This document shows, piece after piece, positions 12,370 through 23,790 of a stretch of DNA of 64,000 bases. The notes beneath the pieces are model-generated. The model searched no databases. It saw nothing but the letters and a program-made list of their open reading frames with translations, and was not told where the DNA came from. The translations under genes were made by a program, and so were the position numbers. Source of the stretch: Arthrobacter psychrochitiniphilus (GTDB lineage Bacteria > Actinomycetota > Actinomycetes > Actinomycetales > Micrococcaceae); NCBI RefSeq assembly GCF_003185915.1, contig NZ_QHLZ01000001.1:1-64000 (forward strand). Direction: 5' to 3'. How positions within the stretch are numbered: the first letter of the stretch is position 1; each line of letters opens with the position of its first letter.

Positions 12370-12597
12370 GAAAGTCCTTCTTCTGCGTTTGTGTACATCA
12401 CTGCGGGCCACCTTCTGGTGCCGGCAGCCCCTCGCGGGCAGTAAGATTTTGCTGCTCGTGACCTCGCCTGCAAAATCCATCCCCGCTCCGGGGCCACCGC
12501 CACCATCCGGCTCGTCATCTGGCACTTCCAACTCTCGCAACGCCGCCGAAGCCAACCACAGCCAGCCGGCCGCAACAAGGGCTCGGCGGCGAACCAG
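12370..12597 (-). other. 228-base gap inside the arg cluster
   Basis: The only sizeable gap between argC and argR. No convincing gene is seen; the argB frame runs open through most of it with Gly-, Pro- and Arg-rich codons, and no ArgR-box-like palindrome or clear hairpin was found. It may hold an internal promoter. Confidence 0.4.
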
Positions 12598-14858
<2,261 letters not shown>

Positions 14859-14950
14859 GGCTTTCATTTTTTGCACCTCGGTCCGTCCTATGATGATCTG
14901 AAGGGCATGCCCGAAAATTTTGTACCGGAACCAATGATGTGGAGTTCACC

Positions 14951-15925
14951 ATGACAGATCAGTGCCAGGCAATTCTCGCCAAAGCCCCGGGTGGTCCCGA
15001 GGTTTTGCAACTCGCGGCAGTGCCCATGCCCGTTCCCGGCCCGGGTGAGCTTTTGGTCAAGATTGCCGCCGTGGGCGTGAACTTCATTGAGAGTTACCAG
15101 CGCGAAGGCATCTATCCCGTCCCATTCCCTTTCACCCCGGGAGCCGAGGCCGCTGGCACGGTAGTTGCCGTTGGGCCCGGCGTCAGATCCTATGAAGTGG
15201 GCGATCGCGTTGCCACGGCTGAAGGGAGCGGCTGTTACGCCGAGTATGCGATCTTCCCGGCCGAGGTGAGCTTGCCAGTACCCTCCAGCGTGCCCCTGGA
15301 CGTTGCCGCGGCACTCCCCCTGCAAGGCATGACGGCACATTACCTGATGAATTCCACCTACCATGTGGAGCCTGGCGAGACCGTCCTGCTGCATGCCGGC
15401 GCCGGCGGAGTGGGCTTGTTGCTGACCCAGCTTTTGAAGGACCGTGGCGCTCGCGTCATCACCACGGTGTCCACGGAGGAGAAGGAAGAGCTTTCCCGCG
15501 TGGCCGGCGCCGACGAGGTGCTGGGCTACGACGATTTCGCCGCTAAGGTGCGTGAGCTTACCGATGGTGTGGGCGTGGACGTGGTGTACGACGGCGTTGG
15601 GAAAGACACCTTCGACGGTTCCCTTGCGTCGCTGCGCACCCGGGGGACGCTGGTGTTGTTTGGCGGCGCGTCCGGGCAGGTGCCGGCCTTTGATTTGCAG
15701 CGACTAAATGCCGGCGGCTCCCTGACGGTGGTCCGGCCCAAGCTGGGCGATTACCTGCTCAACGCACAGGAGCGGCTGTGGCGTTCCACTGAGGTTTTCA
15801 ATGCAGCCGCTTCAGGGAAACTTGTGGCCCGGATCGGCGCCCGCTTCCCGCTGGCCGAGGCTGGCGCCTCGCACACGGCGTTGCAGGGCCGGCTCACCAC
15901 CGGCAAGGTCATCTTGGAGCCCTAA
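14951..15925 (+). CDS. Quinone oxidoreductase-type NADPH dehydrogenase (MDR superfamily)
   Basis: 324 residues from the ATG at 14951, six bases after GGAG; a GTG at 14939 is a poorer start. It is a zinc-free medium-chain reductase: the GroES-like half (about 1-120) has VGVNFIESYQREG, the quinone oxidoreductase signature, and the Rossmann half has HAGAGGVGLLLTQLLKDRGA (about 141-160) for NADPH. Likely role: two-electron or one-electron reduction of quinones or enones during oxidative stress. Divergent from argC and convergent with the FUSC gene, so it is a single-gene unit. Confidence 0.9.
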   Translation: MTDQCQAILAKAPGGPEVLQLAAVPMPVPGPGELLVKIAAVGVNFIESYQREGIYPVPFPFTPGAEAAGTVVAVGPGVRSYEVGDRVATAEGSGCYAEYAIFPAEVSLPVPSSVPLDVAAALPLQGMTAHYLMNSTYHVEPGETVLLHAGAGGVGLLLTQLLKDRGARVITTVSTEEKEELSRVAGADEVLGYDDFAAKVRELTDGVGVDVVYDGVGKDTFDGSLASLRTRGTLVLFGGASGQVPAFDLQRLNAGGSLTVVRPKLGDYLLNAQERLWRSTEVFNAAASGKLVARIGARFPLAEAGASHTALQGRLTTGKVILEP

Positions 15926-15967
15926 ACTCTGCCCGATGGCAGTCCTTGGACCACACCTCGCGAATCT

Positions 15968-16006
15968 GGGAGGAACGTCAGACCATGCCGGCCTGACGTT
16001 CCTCCC
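15968..16006. terminator. Bidirectional terminator hairpin between convergent genes
   Basis: GGGAGGAACGTCAG and CTGACGTTCCTCCC are perfect 14-base arms around an 11-base loop. The distal arm overlaps the last codons of the FUSC gene. No clear U-tract. Confidence 0.65.
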
Positions 16007-16931
16007 GGCGGGATTCCCACCGTCGCAGCAACAGGGCAATCAGCACGGCAACCACAAAACCGACCACCGTGTACATCACCCGCTCAAGGGTGAGTTCCAC
16101 GCCCCGCTCGGCATCACCGAGGGAAGCGAAAATGAGCAGCATGGGCGTCAGTGCCAGGGTCTGCATTAGATAAGCACCGCCCATGGTGTACCAAACCATG
16201 ACGAACAGGCAGAGCACAGCAACAATGACCCCGGCCCAGAGCGGCAGGAAGATGACCACTAGCAGCGCAAAAACAGCTCCCAGCAGGGTTCCCAGAATTC
16301 GCCCGTTCAGGGTGTCACGGCGCTGGTTTGGTAGCGGACGCAGGGCCATCAGTACGGTGACAGCGATCCAGTAGCCGTGGGGAATGTTATTGGACAATGT
16401 CCAGTACATGGCCGCTGCACAGAGCAGGCCAACCACAATCCCGTGCTCCCAAGCGACAGCCCTGGCCACCGGTTGAACGGGAGCCTGGAACTTGAGTAAC
16501 TTGGTGATGAGTGCACCAACGGCGCCTCCGATCACGATCCAAACGGCCGCCTGCCACCACACGAGATTGATGGGGCCAGGACCAAAGAGGATCACCAGGA
16601 TGGGCGCCAGCGAGAGCAACCCGGCTGATCGTTGATTGGTGAGCGCCGAGAGAATGGCCGCAACAAAAAGCAGCACAGCAATGGCCCAGGGGGTGTCCAC
16701 CGCGTAGGAGGCAAGCGCACCAAGGACGGCTCCGATCAGGACCAGAACTACTGTCTGCCGGGGTTTACTAATGGGTGAAACAGCCATGCCGAGTCCCATG
16801 GCAATGCCAAATCCCATGCCCGCTGACGGGCCTGCAAGGATGCTGACAAGGGCCGAGGGGACCAAGAGTGCCACGAGAAGTTTCAAGGTGGTTGGCAAAG
16901 CACCCGGTTGCGGGCGGCTAAAGAGTGCCAT
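15978..16931 (-). CDS. FUSC-family inner-membrane protein (putative aromatic-acid exporter)
   Basis: 317 residues, almost entirely hydrophobic, with two blocks of about five helices (about 15-135 and 160-305) separated by a short soluble stretch. The second block contains PHGYWIAVTVLMALRPLP, NQRRDTLNGRILGTLLGA, the conserved FUSC segment. The family includes AaeB/YccS-type exporters of aromatic acids, but this protein is half their length, so it may dimerise. ATG at 16931. No partner AaeA-like protein lies nearby; substrate unknown. Confidence 0.8.
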   Translation of the reverse strand: MALFSRPQPGALPTTLKLLVALLVPSALVSILAGPSAGMGFGIAMGLGMAVSPISKPRQTVVLVLIGAVLGALASYAVDTPWAIAVLLFVAAILSALTNQRSAGLLSLAPILVILFGPGPINLVWWQAAVWIVIGGAVGALITKLLKFQAPVQPVARAVAWEHGIVVGLLCAAAMYWTLSNNIPHGYWIAVTVLMALRPLPNQRRDTLNGRILGTLLGAVFALLVVIFLPLWAGVIVAVLCLFVMVWYTMGGAYLMQTLALTPMLLIFASLGDAERGVELTLERVMYTVVGFVVAVLIALLLRRWESRREERQAGMV

Positions 16932-17167
16932 GGCGTGGTTCCTGCCCTTTCAAAGCGTTGGGAGCGAGGCTCGCCCCGAATATTCCGTCACCGGAACTAC
17001 CCAACGGAGCTACGCAACGGAGCCTAGAAGTAAGACTATCCATCGCGGTCCACAAATCCATGCTCCGGCAAAACGTTTCTTGTCAGTCACGTCACAGTGG
17101 CGCCACCTTGAAACGGCTGCTACACGGCTGCAGGGACACCCAATTGCCCCGTCAGCTTGGCCCAGCT

Positions 17168-18175
17168 TCAGGCTCGCTGTTCGGTGGCACTGGCGTGGGC
17201 TCCGCCGTCGTGCTTCCGATCCCGCAGGGCAAGCAACAAGCTGGCGGCGCTGTCAGGGTCCGGTACAGTGACGGCGAACTGCTTACCCGCCGTGGTGGTG
17301 ACAATGAGACTAGGGCCGGCACCCATGACGACCGCCGAGCGGCCGGGCATGACACGGTAACCCCAGCCACCCCATTCGGAGGGGCGAATCTCGGTGACCT
17401 CGACGGAGGCAATGTTCTCGAGGGGGATGCGCTTGAGCGGGATCCGGCCCAGGGTGGAGACGATGCGCAGCCCGCGCCAGTCCACGGTCACCTGCAAGTG
17501 GGCGATCATGGCGACGATGACTGTGCTGAGCAACATGGTGGCGCCACCAATCCACACGGCGGAGAACTCATCGTTCAGCAAGTCCGGAATGTAGATCAGG
17601 CCGGTGAGACCAAGCAGTGCAACGGGCATCCAGAGCAGCATTTTCGAGGTGATGGTGCGCGACCACGCCCCGGTTTCCTGCTCCCCCAGCGGCATCCGGT
17701 GCTCGAATTTTCCGGTGGTGAACTTCGGCTTGGGCGCTATGAAATAGGGGACTGCCCCGAACAAGAAAGAGCCCATGACTGCGGCCAACCACCAGCCCAG
17801 GACCGCATCTTCGGCGCTGCCGGCGCGCAGAGTTAAGCCGGCGGAGACGAGCCAAGTGGACGCACCCATGCCCGAGAGCATCCCCGCAAATCCCAATATT
17901 CCGCGCAAAACTGCCGGGCGTAGGGTGCTGATGAAGGCTGCAACAAGTCCAATGATGGCGGGAATGCCCGTCAGCGACAGTCCTACGGTCAAGGCTGTCC
18001 CGGTGCTCATGAAATCATCAGGTCTGCCGGTTCCGGACCAGTGTGAGGCAAGGTCACCCGGTAGTTTATCCTGCCATGCGAACCACGTCATGCCGACGAC
18101 GGCCAGCGGCAGCACCCCCGCAATGGCTGCACCGATCCGCCGCGTGGCGCTGGTCCTTTGCTGTACCTTTGTCAT
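17168..18175 (-). CDS. DUF1648-domain membrane protein
   Basis: 335 residues with about seven predicted membrane helices. The N-terminal DUF1648 motif is clear (WFAWQDKLPGDLASHWSGTG, about residues 31-50, then PDDF). The C-terminal part (about 215-320) is a soluble PH-like region with VDWRGLRIVSTLGRIPLKRI. DUF1648 proteins are commonly coupled to a YtrA-type GntR regulator, as here: its ATG overlaps the regulator's stop by four bases (ATGA). Function unknown; a sensor or transport-related role in envelope stress is a guess. Confidence 0.8.
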   Translation of the reverse strand: MTKVQQRTSATRRIGAAIAGVLPLAVVGMTWFAWQDKLPGDLASHWSGTGRPDDFMSTGTALTVGLSLTGIPAIIGLVAAFISTLRPAVLRGILGFAGMLSGMGASTWLVSAGLTLRAGSAEDAVLGWWLAAVMGSFLFGAVPYFIAPKPKFTTGKFEHRMPLGEQETGAWSRTITSKMLLWMPVALLGLTGLIYIPDLLNDEFSAVWIGGATMLLSTVIVAMIAHLQVTVDWRGLRIVSTLGRIPLKRIPLENIASVEVTEIRPSEWGGWGYRVMPGRSAVVMGAGPSLIVTTTAGKQFAVTVPDPDSAASLLLALRDRKHDGGAHASATEQRA

Positions 18176-18528
18176 GCTTTTGCAACTCCCCCAATCAATC
18201 GCACAATGTCCTGCTGGGACATTCCCAGCTTGCGCGCTTCTCCTACTAGTTGTTGTGCCAATTCCGTGAGGCGGACAAGTCCGGGGCCGGCGTCGTGGCG
18301 CACGTAGGCTCCCCTGCCTTGGCGCATTTCAATGACGCCTTCATCCCTGAGCGCTTTGTAGGCCCGCAGCACCGTGTGCATATTGATCTGCAATGCGGCA
18401 CCAAGATCCCGCGCAGGCGGCAGCCGCTCCCCTGGCGCTAAAGATCCATCAACCACACCAGAGCGCACCTGAATGGCAATCTGATCTGCGAGGGACAGTG
18501 CTGAAGAAGCATCGACACGGAATAACAT
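18172..18528 (-). CDS. GntR-family regulator, YtrA type
   Basis: 118 residues from the ATG at 18528. An N-terminal winged helix (about 10-75) shows the GntR pattern: LADQIAIQVRSGVVDGSLAPGE followed by RLPPARDLGAALQINMHTVLRAYKAL. The short C-terminal tail of about 40 residues, lacking a large ligand domain, places it with YtrA-type regulators that control a neighbouring membrane operon. It is translationally coupled to the DUF1648 gene and has a palindrome just upstream, so autoregulation is likely. Confidence 0.88.
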   Translation of the reverse strand: MLFRVDASSALSLADQIAIQVRSGVVDGSLAPGERLPPARDLGAALQINMHTVLRAYKALRDEGVIEMRQGRGAYVRHDAGPGLVRLTELAQQLVGEARKLGMSQQDIVRLIGGVAKA

Positions 18529-18530
18529 GT

Positions 18531-18544
18531 TAGTAATTCTACTA
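18531..18544. promoter_or_regulatory. Candidate operator of the GntR/YtrA regulator
   Basis: TAGTAATTCTACTA, a TAGTA-N4-TACTA palindrome two bases upstream of the regulator's ATG and 70 bases before the divergent MBL hydrolase gene. YtrA-type operators have similar TACTA half-sites. Overlap with the start region would block the promoter or translation. Confidence 0.6.
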
Positions 18545-18613
18545 GAACAATGCGAACAGAAAAAAGCGGAGTTAGCCAGTGCCAAATTGGCCAACATATG
18601 GGATTGTTCTCCT

Positions 18614-19237
18614 ATGAGAGAGCTTAAATGTGGTGCCCTGCAATTACAGGGATCATTCGGCGCGAATGGTTACGTGATTCCGCTGGAAAACAGCTACGCC
18701 GTGGTGGATCCGGGTATGTGGTTCGGGGCCAAGGCCGTCATCACGGAGTTGGCAACCGCTGGCATCCTAGGGTCCGTGGAACACATTCTCTTGACCCACT
18801 ACGATCTTGACCATGCCGGCGCAGCTCAGGCACTAGCAACAGAGACCGGAGCGACGCTGTGGATCGGTCAGGCCGACGCCGACATCCTCACCGGGCGCCG
18901 GCCTGCGGGGACGTTCGTGCGGCGCATCACGTCTTCACTTTTCCGGCCCAAAATCCCTGAGGACACCGCGTACATCGATAAGGACCCCGGATTCCCCGCC
19001 ACAATTGCGGCAGTTCCTACACCAGGGCACACACCGGGGCATTTCGCTTTTGTCTGGGAACGGACGCTTTTGTGCGGGGACAGTGCCAGAGTCAACGCTG
19101 ACGGCACGCTGCGGGACTTCATGCACGCGCTCAATACTGACAGTCAACAGGCGCGGGTATCACGCCAACAGTTGACAACAGTAGATGTTGACTGGGTTTG
19201 TCCCGGACACGGCAAGGTCACCCAAAGACGTCGCTAG
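18614..19237 (+). CDS. MBL-fold metallo-hydrolase
   Basis: 207 residues from the ATG at 18614; an upstream in-frame start at 18527 would run through the GntR operator. Metal motif is LTHYDLDHAG at about residue 60 (HxDxDH, so the second His of the usual HxHxDH is Asp), followed by TPGHTPGH (about 136-143), CGDS (about 155) and CPGHG near the C-terminus. The set is complete for one or two zinc ions. Substrate unknown; relatives include glyoxalase II-like and lactonase-like enzymes. Divergent from the GntR unit. Confidence 0.85.
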   Translation: MRELKCGALQLQGSFGANGYVIPLENSYAVVDPGMWFGAKAVITELATAGILGSVEHILLTHYDLDHAGAAQALATETGATLWIGQADADILTGRRPAGTFVRRITSSLFRPKIPEDTAYIDKDPGFPATIAAVPTPGHTPGHFAFVWERTLLCGDSARVNADGTLRDFMHALNTDSQQARVSRQQLTTVDVDWVCPGHGKVTQRRR

Positions 19238-19328
19238 AAGAGCACCCAAATATCAAGAGGCCCCGGCGGGTTCAACCAAGCCTTGCTGGTTAGACCCGCC
19301 AAGGCCCTTCAGGTGTGCGCCCCCGCTA

Positions 19329-19370
19329 GGCCCACGCTGGGCCCACGCTGGGCCCACGCTGGGCCCACGA
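19329..19370. repeat. 11-base tandem repeat, 3.8 copies
   Basis: Three exact copies of GGCCCACGCTG (starting 19329, 19340 and 19351) and a partial fourth (19362-19370). Non-coding, between the MBL hydrolase gene and pheT. Length is likely to vary between strains. Confidence 0.9.
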
Positions 19371-19380
19371 GGCCGAGGGA

Positions 19381-19414
19381 CCCGTAGTCGGCTCGCTTGC
19401 GAGCCGACTACGGG
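19381..19414. terminator. Perfect 16-base-pair hairpin, probable bidirectional terminator
   Basis: CCCGTAGTCGGCTCGC, a TT loop and its exact complement, 13 bases from the pheT stop and between two convergent genes. It lacks a U-tract but is extremely stable. Confidence 0.7.
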
Positions 19415-19426
19415 AGGCCGTGGGGA

Positions 19427-21970
19427 CTAGCGCTGCGTGGCGCCGAACCGTTCTGCGGCCAGTTCTACGGCCGAGGCGCGGGCAGCCGAGGCCTCATCGG
19501 CGGTCAGGGTGCGGTCCGTGGCACGGAAACGCAGACCGAAGGCCAGCGATTTGTGGCCCTCCGGAATGCCCTTGCCTTGGTATTCATCGAACAGGGCCAC
19601 ATCCTCCAGTAGCTCGCCGGCGCCTTCACGCAGAGTTTCGAGCACAGTCTGTGCCGGAATCTGCGCAGGAACCACAAGAGCAACGTCCTGGGTGGCGAGC
19701 GGGAACGTGGAGATCGGCTTGGCCACAATGACATCCGCAGCTTCGGCAAATACCTTGTCGGCATTGATTTCCATGGCCACCGAGCGGGCGGGCATGTTCA
19801 GTTCAGCCAGCAGCTTCGGGTGCAGTTCGCCAGCGTGGCCAACAACTTCGCCGCTGCGCAGCTTCAGCACGGCAGCACGTCCCGGATGGAATGCCTGGTG
19901 CGAGCCCTGCTCGACCACCAAATCAACACCGACAACGTCAGCCACGAGGTGGGCCGCGTCAATCGCATCAGCCCAGTCCCAGGCACGCGGGGTGTGGGCC
20001 GGGGCTGCCGGGGTGTCCTTGCCCGTGAATACGGCCGCAATGGTGAGCGGCTGGTACGGGATGCCGTCGTACAGCGCGTCAAGGACCTCGTCGGAGGGCT
20101 TGGCGCCCAGAGGCGGGATCGAGGCGGTACCCATCTCGGCGCCCGGCAGGAACACCAAACCGGACTCGAACAGAGCCAGGTCATGGAAGCCGCGTGAGTG
20201 GTTACGCTTGGCAATCTCAATCAGACCCGGCAGCACGGAGGTGCGCAGGAAGCCGAACTCCTCGCTCAGCGGGTTCGCCAGCTTGATGGCCGCAAGGGGC
20301 GCCCCGGCCTCGGCAACACCGAAGGTGTCATTGGAAACCTTGGACACGAACGGGTAGGCCAAAATCTCTGTCAGGCCGGAATCGGCCAGGGCCTGGACCA
20401 CACGGCGGCGCTGCTGCTGGGCGCGTGAGTAGCCGCGGCCCGGAGGTGCCGTGGGAAGGGTGGACGGGATGAGGTCATAGCCCACTAGGCGGGCCACCTC
20501 TTCCGTCAGGTCCTCCTTGGTGACCAAGTCATAACGCCAGCTCGGGGCTGTCACGGAGTACCCGCCGTCGACCTTCTCAACGCGCGCACCCAGATCCGTC
20601 AGTGATCCCATGACTTGGGCCTGGGTGAACTCCATGCCGATGCGGCCCGATGTGAAGCCGGACGGCAGGAACACGGGAGGCGCCGGCACAACGGAACCGG
20701 CGTCGGTGGCCGTGGTTTCCTCCGTGCCGCCGGCCAGTTCGACCAGCAGGTTCACGGCGCGCTGGGCTGCGACGTCGGCAATCTGGGTGTCCACGCCGCG
20801 CTCGAAGCGCTTGGACGCTTCGGAGGGCAGCTTGTGGCGGCGGCGCGAGCGGGCAATCGTGATTTCTTCGAAGTGTGCAGCCTCAACAAGCACGTTCACG
20901 GTGGCGGAGGTGACCTCGGTGGAGGCCCCGCCCATGACCCCGGCAATGCCGATGGGGCCGGAGGAATCAGTGATCAGGAGGTCCTCGGTATCGAGCTTGC
21001 GGACCTTCCCGTCGAGGGTTTTCAGGGTTTCTCCAGCGGCGGCACGGCGCACCACAATGTCACCGGCGAGTTTGTCGGCGTCGTAGAAGTGCAACGGCTG
21101 GCCCAGCTCGAGCATGACGTAGTTGGAGATGTCCACGGCCAAGGAGATGGAGCGGATCCCGGCCAGGCGCAGGCGTGAGGACATCCAGGTCGGAACCGGC
21201 GCTGAAGCATTGATGCCGCTCACGGTGCGGGCCACAAAGCGGTCGCAGCCGTCCTTGCCATAGATGGGTGCCTGATCGGCAAGCACAACCCCGTGTCCGT
21301 CACCGGTGGCGGGGCTCACGGAAACCAGCGATGCCGGGTCCGTGAACACACTGTCCGTGGCGTGCGCGTATTCACGGGCCACGCCGCGGATGCTGAACGC
21401 GTAGCCACGGTCCGGGGTGACGTTGATTTCGGCGGCTTCGTCATCCAGACCCAGCAGCGCCAATGCGTCAGTGCCCAGTTCCGGGTCAAGGCCCAAGGTG
21501 GAGAGCACCAGGATCCCGTCATGGTCATCACCAATGCCGAGCTCACGCACGGAGGCGATCATCCCGGCCGAGACGTGGCCGTAGGTCTTGCGCGGGGAGA
21601 TGCGGAAGTCTCCGGGCAGCACGGCGCCGGGCAGGGTCACCACAACCTTGTCCCCTACCTCGAAGTTGTGTGCACCGCACACAATGCCTTGCACACCGGA
21701 GGGGTCGATGCCCTCAATGTCCAGGGTCTGGGCGGTACCTTCGGGTACCACACGGACGGAGCACCAGTTGATGGTTTTGCCGTTGGACTGCGCCTCGGGC
21801 TCCTTGGATAGAACCTGGCCCACCACAATGGGGCCGCTGATTTCATCCAAGGGACGGTGCACGTCCTCTTCTTCAAAGCCAACCTTGACAAGGTCGGTCA
21901 TGACGTCTTCGGCAGTTGCTGTTGCCGGCACCTGCGCATACTCGCGCAGCCAAGTCAGTGGAATTCGCAC
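19427..21970 (-). CDS. pheT: Phenylalanine-tRNA ligase, beta subunit
   Basis: 847 residues, normal for bacterial PheT. Order: a tRNA-binding OB domain (about 40-155), B1/B3/B4 core with editing site (about 210-480), B5 domain (about 485-560), the catalytic-like fold (about 580-720) and a C-terminal FDX-ACB anticodon-binding domain (about 755-847, beginning PISTFPLATQDVA). It forms the (alpha-beta)2 enzyme with PheS. Start is GTG at 21970, five bases after the pheS stop. Complete and ordinary. Confidence 0.97.
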   Translation of the reverse strand: MRIPLTWLREYAQVPATATAEDVMTDLVKVGFEEEDVHRPLDEISGPIVVGQVLSKEPEAQSNGKTINWCSVRVVPEGTAQTLDIEGIDPSGVQGIVCGAHNFEVGDKVVVTLPGAVLPGDFRISPRKTYGHVSAGMIASVRELGIGDDHDGILVLSTLGLDPELGTDALALLGLDDEAAEINVTPDRGYAFSIRGVAREYAHATDSVFTDPASLVSVSPATGDGHGVVLADQAPIYGKDGCDRFVARTVSGINASAPVPTWMSSRLRLAGIRSISLAVDISNYVMLELGQPLHFYDADKLAGDIVVRRAAAGETLKTLDGKVRKLDTEDLLITDSSGPIGIAGVMGGASTEVTSATVNVLVEAAHFEEITIARSRRRHKLPSEASKRFERGVDTQIADVAAQRAVNLLVELAGGTEETTATDAGSVVPAPPVFLPSGFTSGRIGMEFTQAQVMGSLTDLGARVEKVDGGYSVTAPSWRYDLVTKEDLTEEVARLVGYDLIPSTLPTAPPGRGYSRAQQQRRRVVQALADSGLTEILAYPFVSKVSNDTFGVAEAGAPLAAIKLANPLSEEFGFLRTSVLPGLIEIAKRNHSRGFHDLALFESGLVFLPGAEMGTASIPPLGAKPSDEVLDALYDGIPYQPLTIAAVFTGKDTPAAPAHTPRAWDWADAIDAAHLVADVVGVDLVVEQGSHQAFHPGRAAVLKLRSGEVVGHAGELHPKLLAELNMPARSVAMEINADKVFAEAADVIVAKPISTFPLATQDVALVVPAQIPAQTVLETLREGAGELLEDVALFDEYQGKGIPEGHKSLAFGLRFRATDRTLTADEASAARASAVELAAERFGATQR

Positions 21971-21975
21971 TTGTC

Positions 21976-23070
21976 TTAGATCTCCATCCCAAAGTGTTCG
22001 CTGAATCGTACGTCGCCCTCGATCATGTCGTGCATGTCGGACACTTCGTTGCGGAACATCAACGCCCGTTCGATGCCCATGCCGAAGGCAAATCCTGAAT
22101 ATTCGTCCGGGTCAATGCCGGCCGCGCGGAGCACGTTCGGGTTGACCATGCCGCAGCCGCCCCACTCGATCCAGCGCGGGCCACCCTTGGCGCCCGGGTG
22201 CCAGATGTCCAGCTCCGCGGAGGGCTCGGTGAAGGGGAAGAAGTTGGGGCGGATGCGCACCTTTGCCTCGTCGCCGAACATCTGCCGGGTGAAGTGCTCC
22301 AGCGTGCCCACCAGATCTGCCATGGACAGGTCCTTATCGATGGCCAAGCCCTCGAACTGGTGGAACACGGGGGTGTGCGTGGCGTCGAGTTCATCGGTGC
22401 GGAACACCTTGCCGGGGCACAGCACGTATACGGGCAGTTCACGCTCAAGCATGGAACGGACCTGCACCGGTGAGGTGTGGGTGCGCAGCAGCAGGTGGGC
22501 TTCGGGAGGTTCCACGAAGAAGGTGTCCTGCATTTCGCGGGCCGGGTGGTCCGGGGCGAAGTTCAGGGCGTCAAAGTTGAACCATTCCGACTCCAGCTCC
22601 GGGCCTTCGGCAATTTCCCAGCCCATGCCCACGAAGATGTCGCAGACGCGGTCCTGGAGGGTGGAGAGCGGGTGGCGGGCACCAGCGCGGCGGCGGCGCG
22701 GGGCAGCCGTCACATCAACGGTTTCCTCGAGGAGGATCCGGGCGGCGTCCTCGGCTTCGAGCACCTCGGTGCGGGCTGCGAGCGCCTTGGCAACACGTCC
22801 ACGCGATCCGCCCATTAGCTTGCCGGCGGCGGCCTTGAATTCCTTGGCGAGCCCGCCAATTTCACGGTTGGCCAGGCTCAGCGGTGATTTCTCACCGGTG
22901 TGCGCCAGCCGTGCGGTCTTCAACTCATCTAGCGTCGCGGCGGCAGCAATGGCGCCGAGCGCGTTCTCGACGGCTGTGCCAATGGCGGCTTCGTCCAGCG
23001 GGTCCGGGACCGCAATGGTCTCTGTGGTTGGTTCGGGCATCTCAGCCGTCTCGTGGGGCATCTTCGACAT
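21976..23070 (-). CDS. pheS: Phenylalanine-tRNA ligase, alpha subunit
   Basis: 364 residues. N-terminal coiled coil (about 30-110) binds tRNA. Class-II motifs are present: FRTDELDATHTPVFHQFEGL (motif 2, about residue 222) and GFAFGMGIERALM (motif 3, about 331-343). The ATG at 23070 lacks a strong ribosome-binding site; a second ATG is four codons on. pheS-pheT order is universal. No T-box or other leader structure was seen in the 150 bases upstream. Confidence 0.97.
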   Translation of the reverse strand: MSKMPHETAEMPEPTTETIAVPDPLDEAAIGTAVENALGAIAAAATLDELKTARLAHTGEKSPLSLANREIGGLAKEFKAAAGKLMGGSRGRVAKALAARTEVLEAEDAARILLEETVDVTAAPRRRRAGARHPLSTLQDRVCDIFVGMGWEIAEGPELESEWFNFDALNFAPDHPAREMQDTFFVEPPEAHLLLRTHTSPVQVRSMLERELPVYVLCPGKVFRTDELDATHTPVFHQFEGLAIDKDLSMADLVGTLEHFTRQMFGDEAKVRIRPNFFPFTEPSAELDIWHPGAKGGPRWIEWGGCGMVNPNVLRAAGIDPDEYSGFAFGMGIERALMFRNEVSDMHDMIEGDVRFSEHFGMEI

Positions 23071-23220
23071 CTACAGTTTTTACCTAAGCTTGTGTGCGAG
23101 TAACCGGCGGGGTGGCTCATCCCGCCCGTACCAGTCTAGTTGACGGGGCAGCCCTGTTTTGAATCCAACTCGTTAGAACTTTCTCGCCCTTTCTCCCTCC
23201 CCGCTTGCTACGCTGGCGCC

Positions 23221-23790
23221 ATGGGCATCCCTCTGCGCAGAAGTACGACGCCGGCCTCCCGCCGTGCGCCGCTGGCCTGCCTTGCGCTGGGCTGCCTTGC
23301 GCTGGGGTTCTTTGCTCTGGTGTTGGGCGGGTGCTCCGCAGTGGGTGCCTCCCCCCTCGAGTACATCCCGGAACCTGCCAAGATCCAGTCCGGCGTCGAC
23401 TGCTCCACGGCTGGTTGGTGGGAGCCGGAAGCAGCGTCGCCGTCATCGCTGCACAAGGGCAGCATCCCGGAGGGCTTCACCACGGTTGGCGTGGTCCGCT
23501 GTACGTCCGACCCCGGCAGCCGCGTGGTGGAGGAGGATCACCTCAGCGGCGACTTTGCGCCTCTGCTTGCGGCACTGGCGCAGCCTAGCGAGCGCGGCGG
23601 GCCGGTCAGCTGCCTGGACTACGCAGAGCTTCCGCCTGCGATCTGGTTGGTCAACGCCGAGGGCCAGGCCGTCAACATCCAGTGGCCCCTTGACTCGTGC
23701 GAACACACCAAGCCAGACACGGCCAAGGCGTTGCAGGCGCTCACAGTTTCCGAATCACGCAGCGTACCCTCCCCGGAAGCCGCCCCGTGA
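23221..23790 (+). CDS. Putative lipoprotein of unknown function
   Basis: 189 residues from the ATG at 23221. A basic start (PLRRSTTPASRR) is followed by a hydrophobic stretch and the lipobox VLGGC at about residues 34-38, so the mature protein should be lipid-anchored outside the membrane. The rest (about 150 residues) has four further cysteines, perhaps two disulfides, and no domain I recognise. It starts a three-gene cassette: its stop TGA overlaps the GTG start of the next gene (GTGA), implying coupled translation. Confidence 0.65.
   Translation: MGIPLRRSTTPASRRAPLACLALGCLALGFFALVLGGCSAVGASPLEYIPEPAKIQSGVDCSTAGWWEPEAASPSSLHKGSIPEGFTTVGVVRCTSDPGSRVVEEDHLSGDFAPLLAALAQPSERGGPVSCLDYAELPPAIWLVNAEGQAVNIQWPLDSCEHTKPDTAKALQALTVSESRSVPSPEAAP

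Noticed and set aside
12370..12555. N-terminal extension of argB
   Set aside because: Gly/Pro/Arg-rich, unlike any ArgB, and the internal tandem ATG has a proper ribosome-binding site.
22025..23143. Plus-strand ORF of 372 codons opposite pheS
   Set aside because: Complement of pheS; no recognisable fold.
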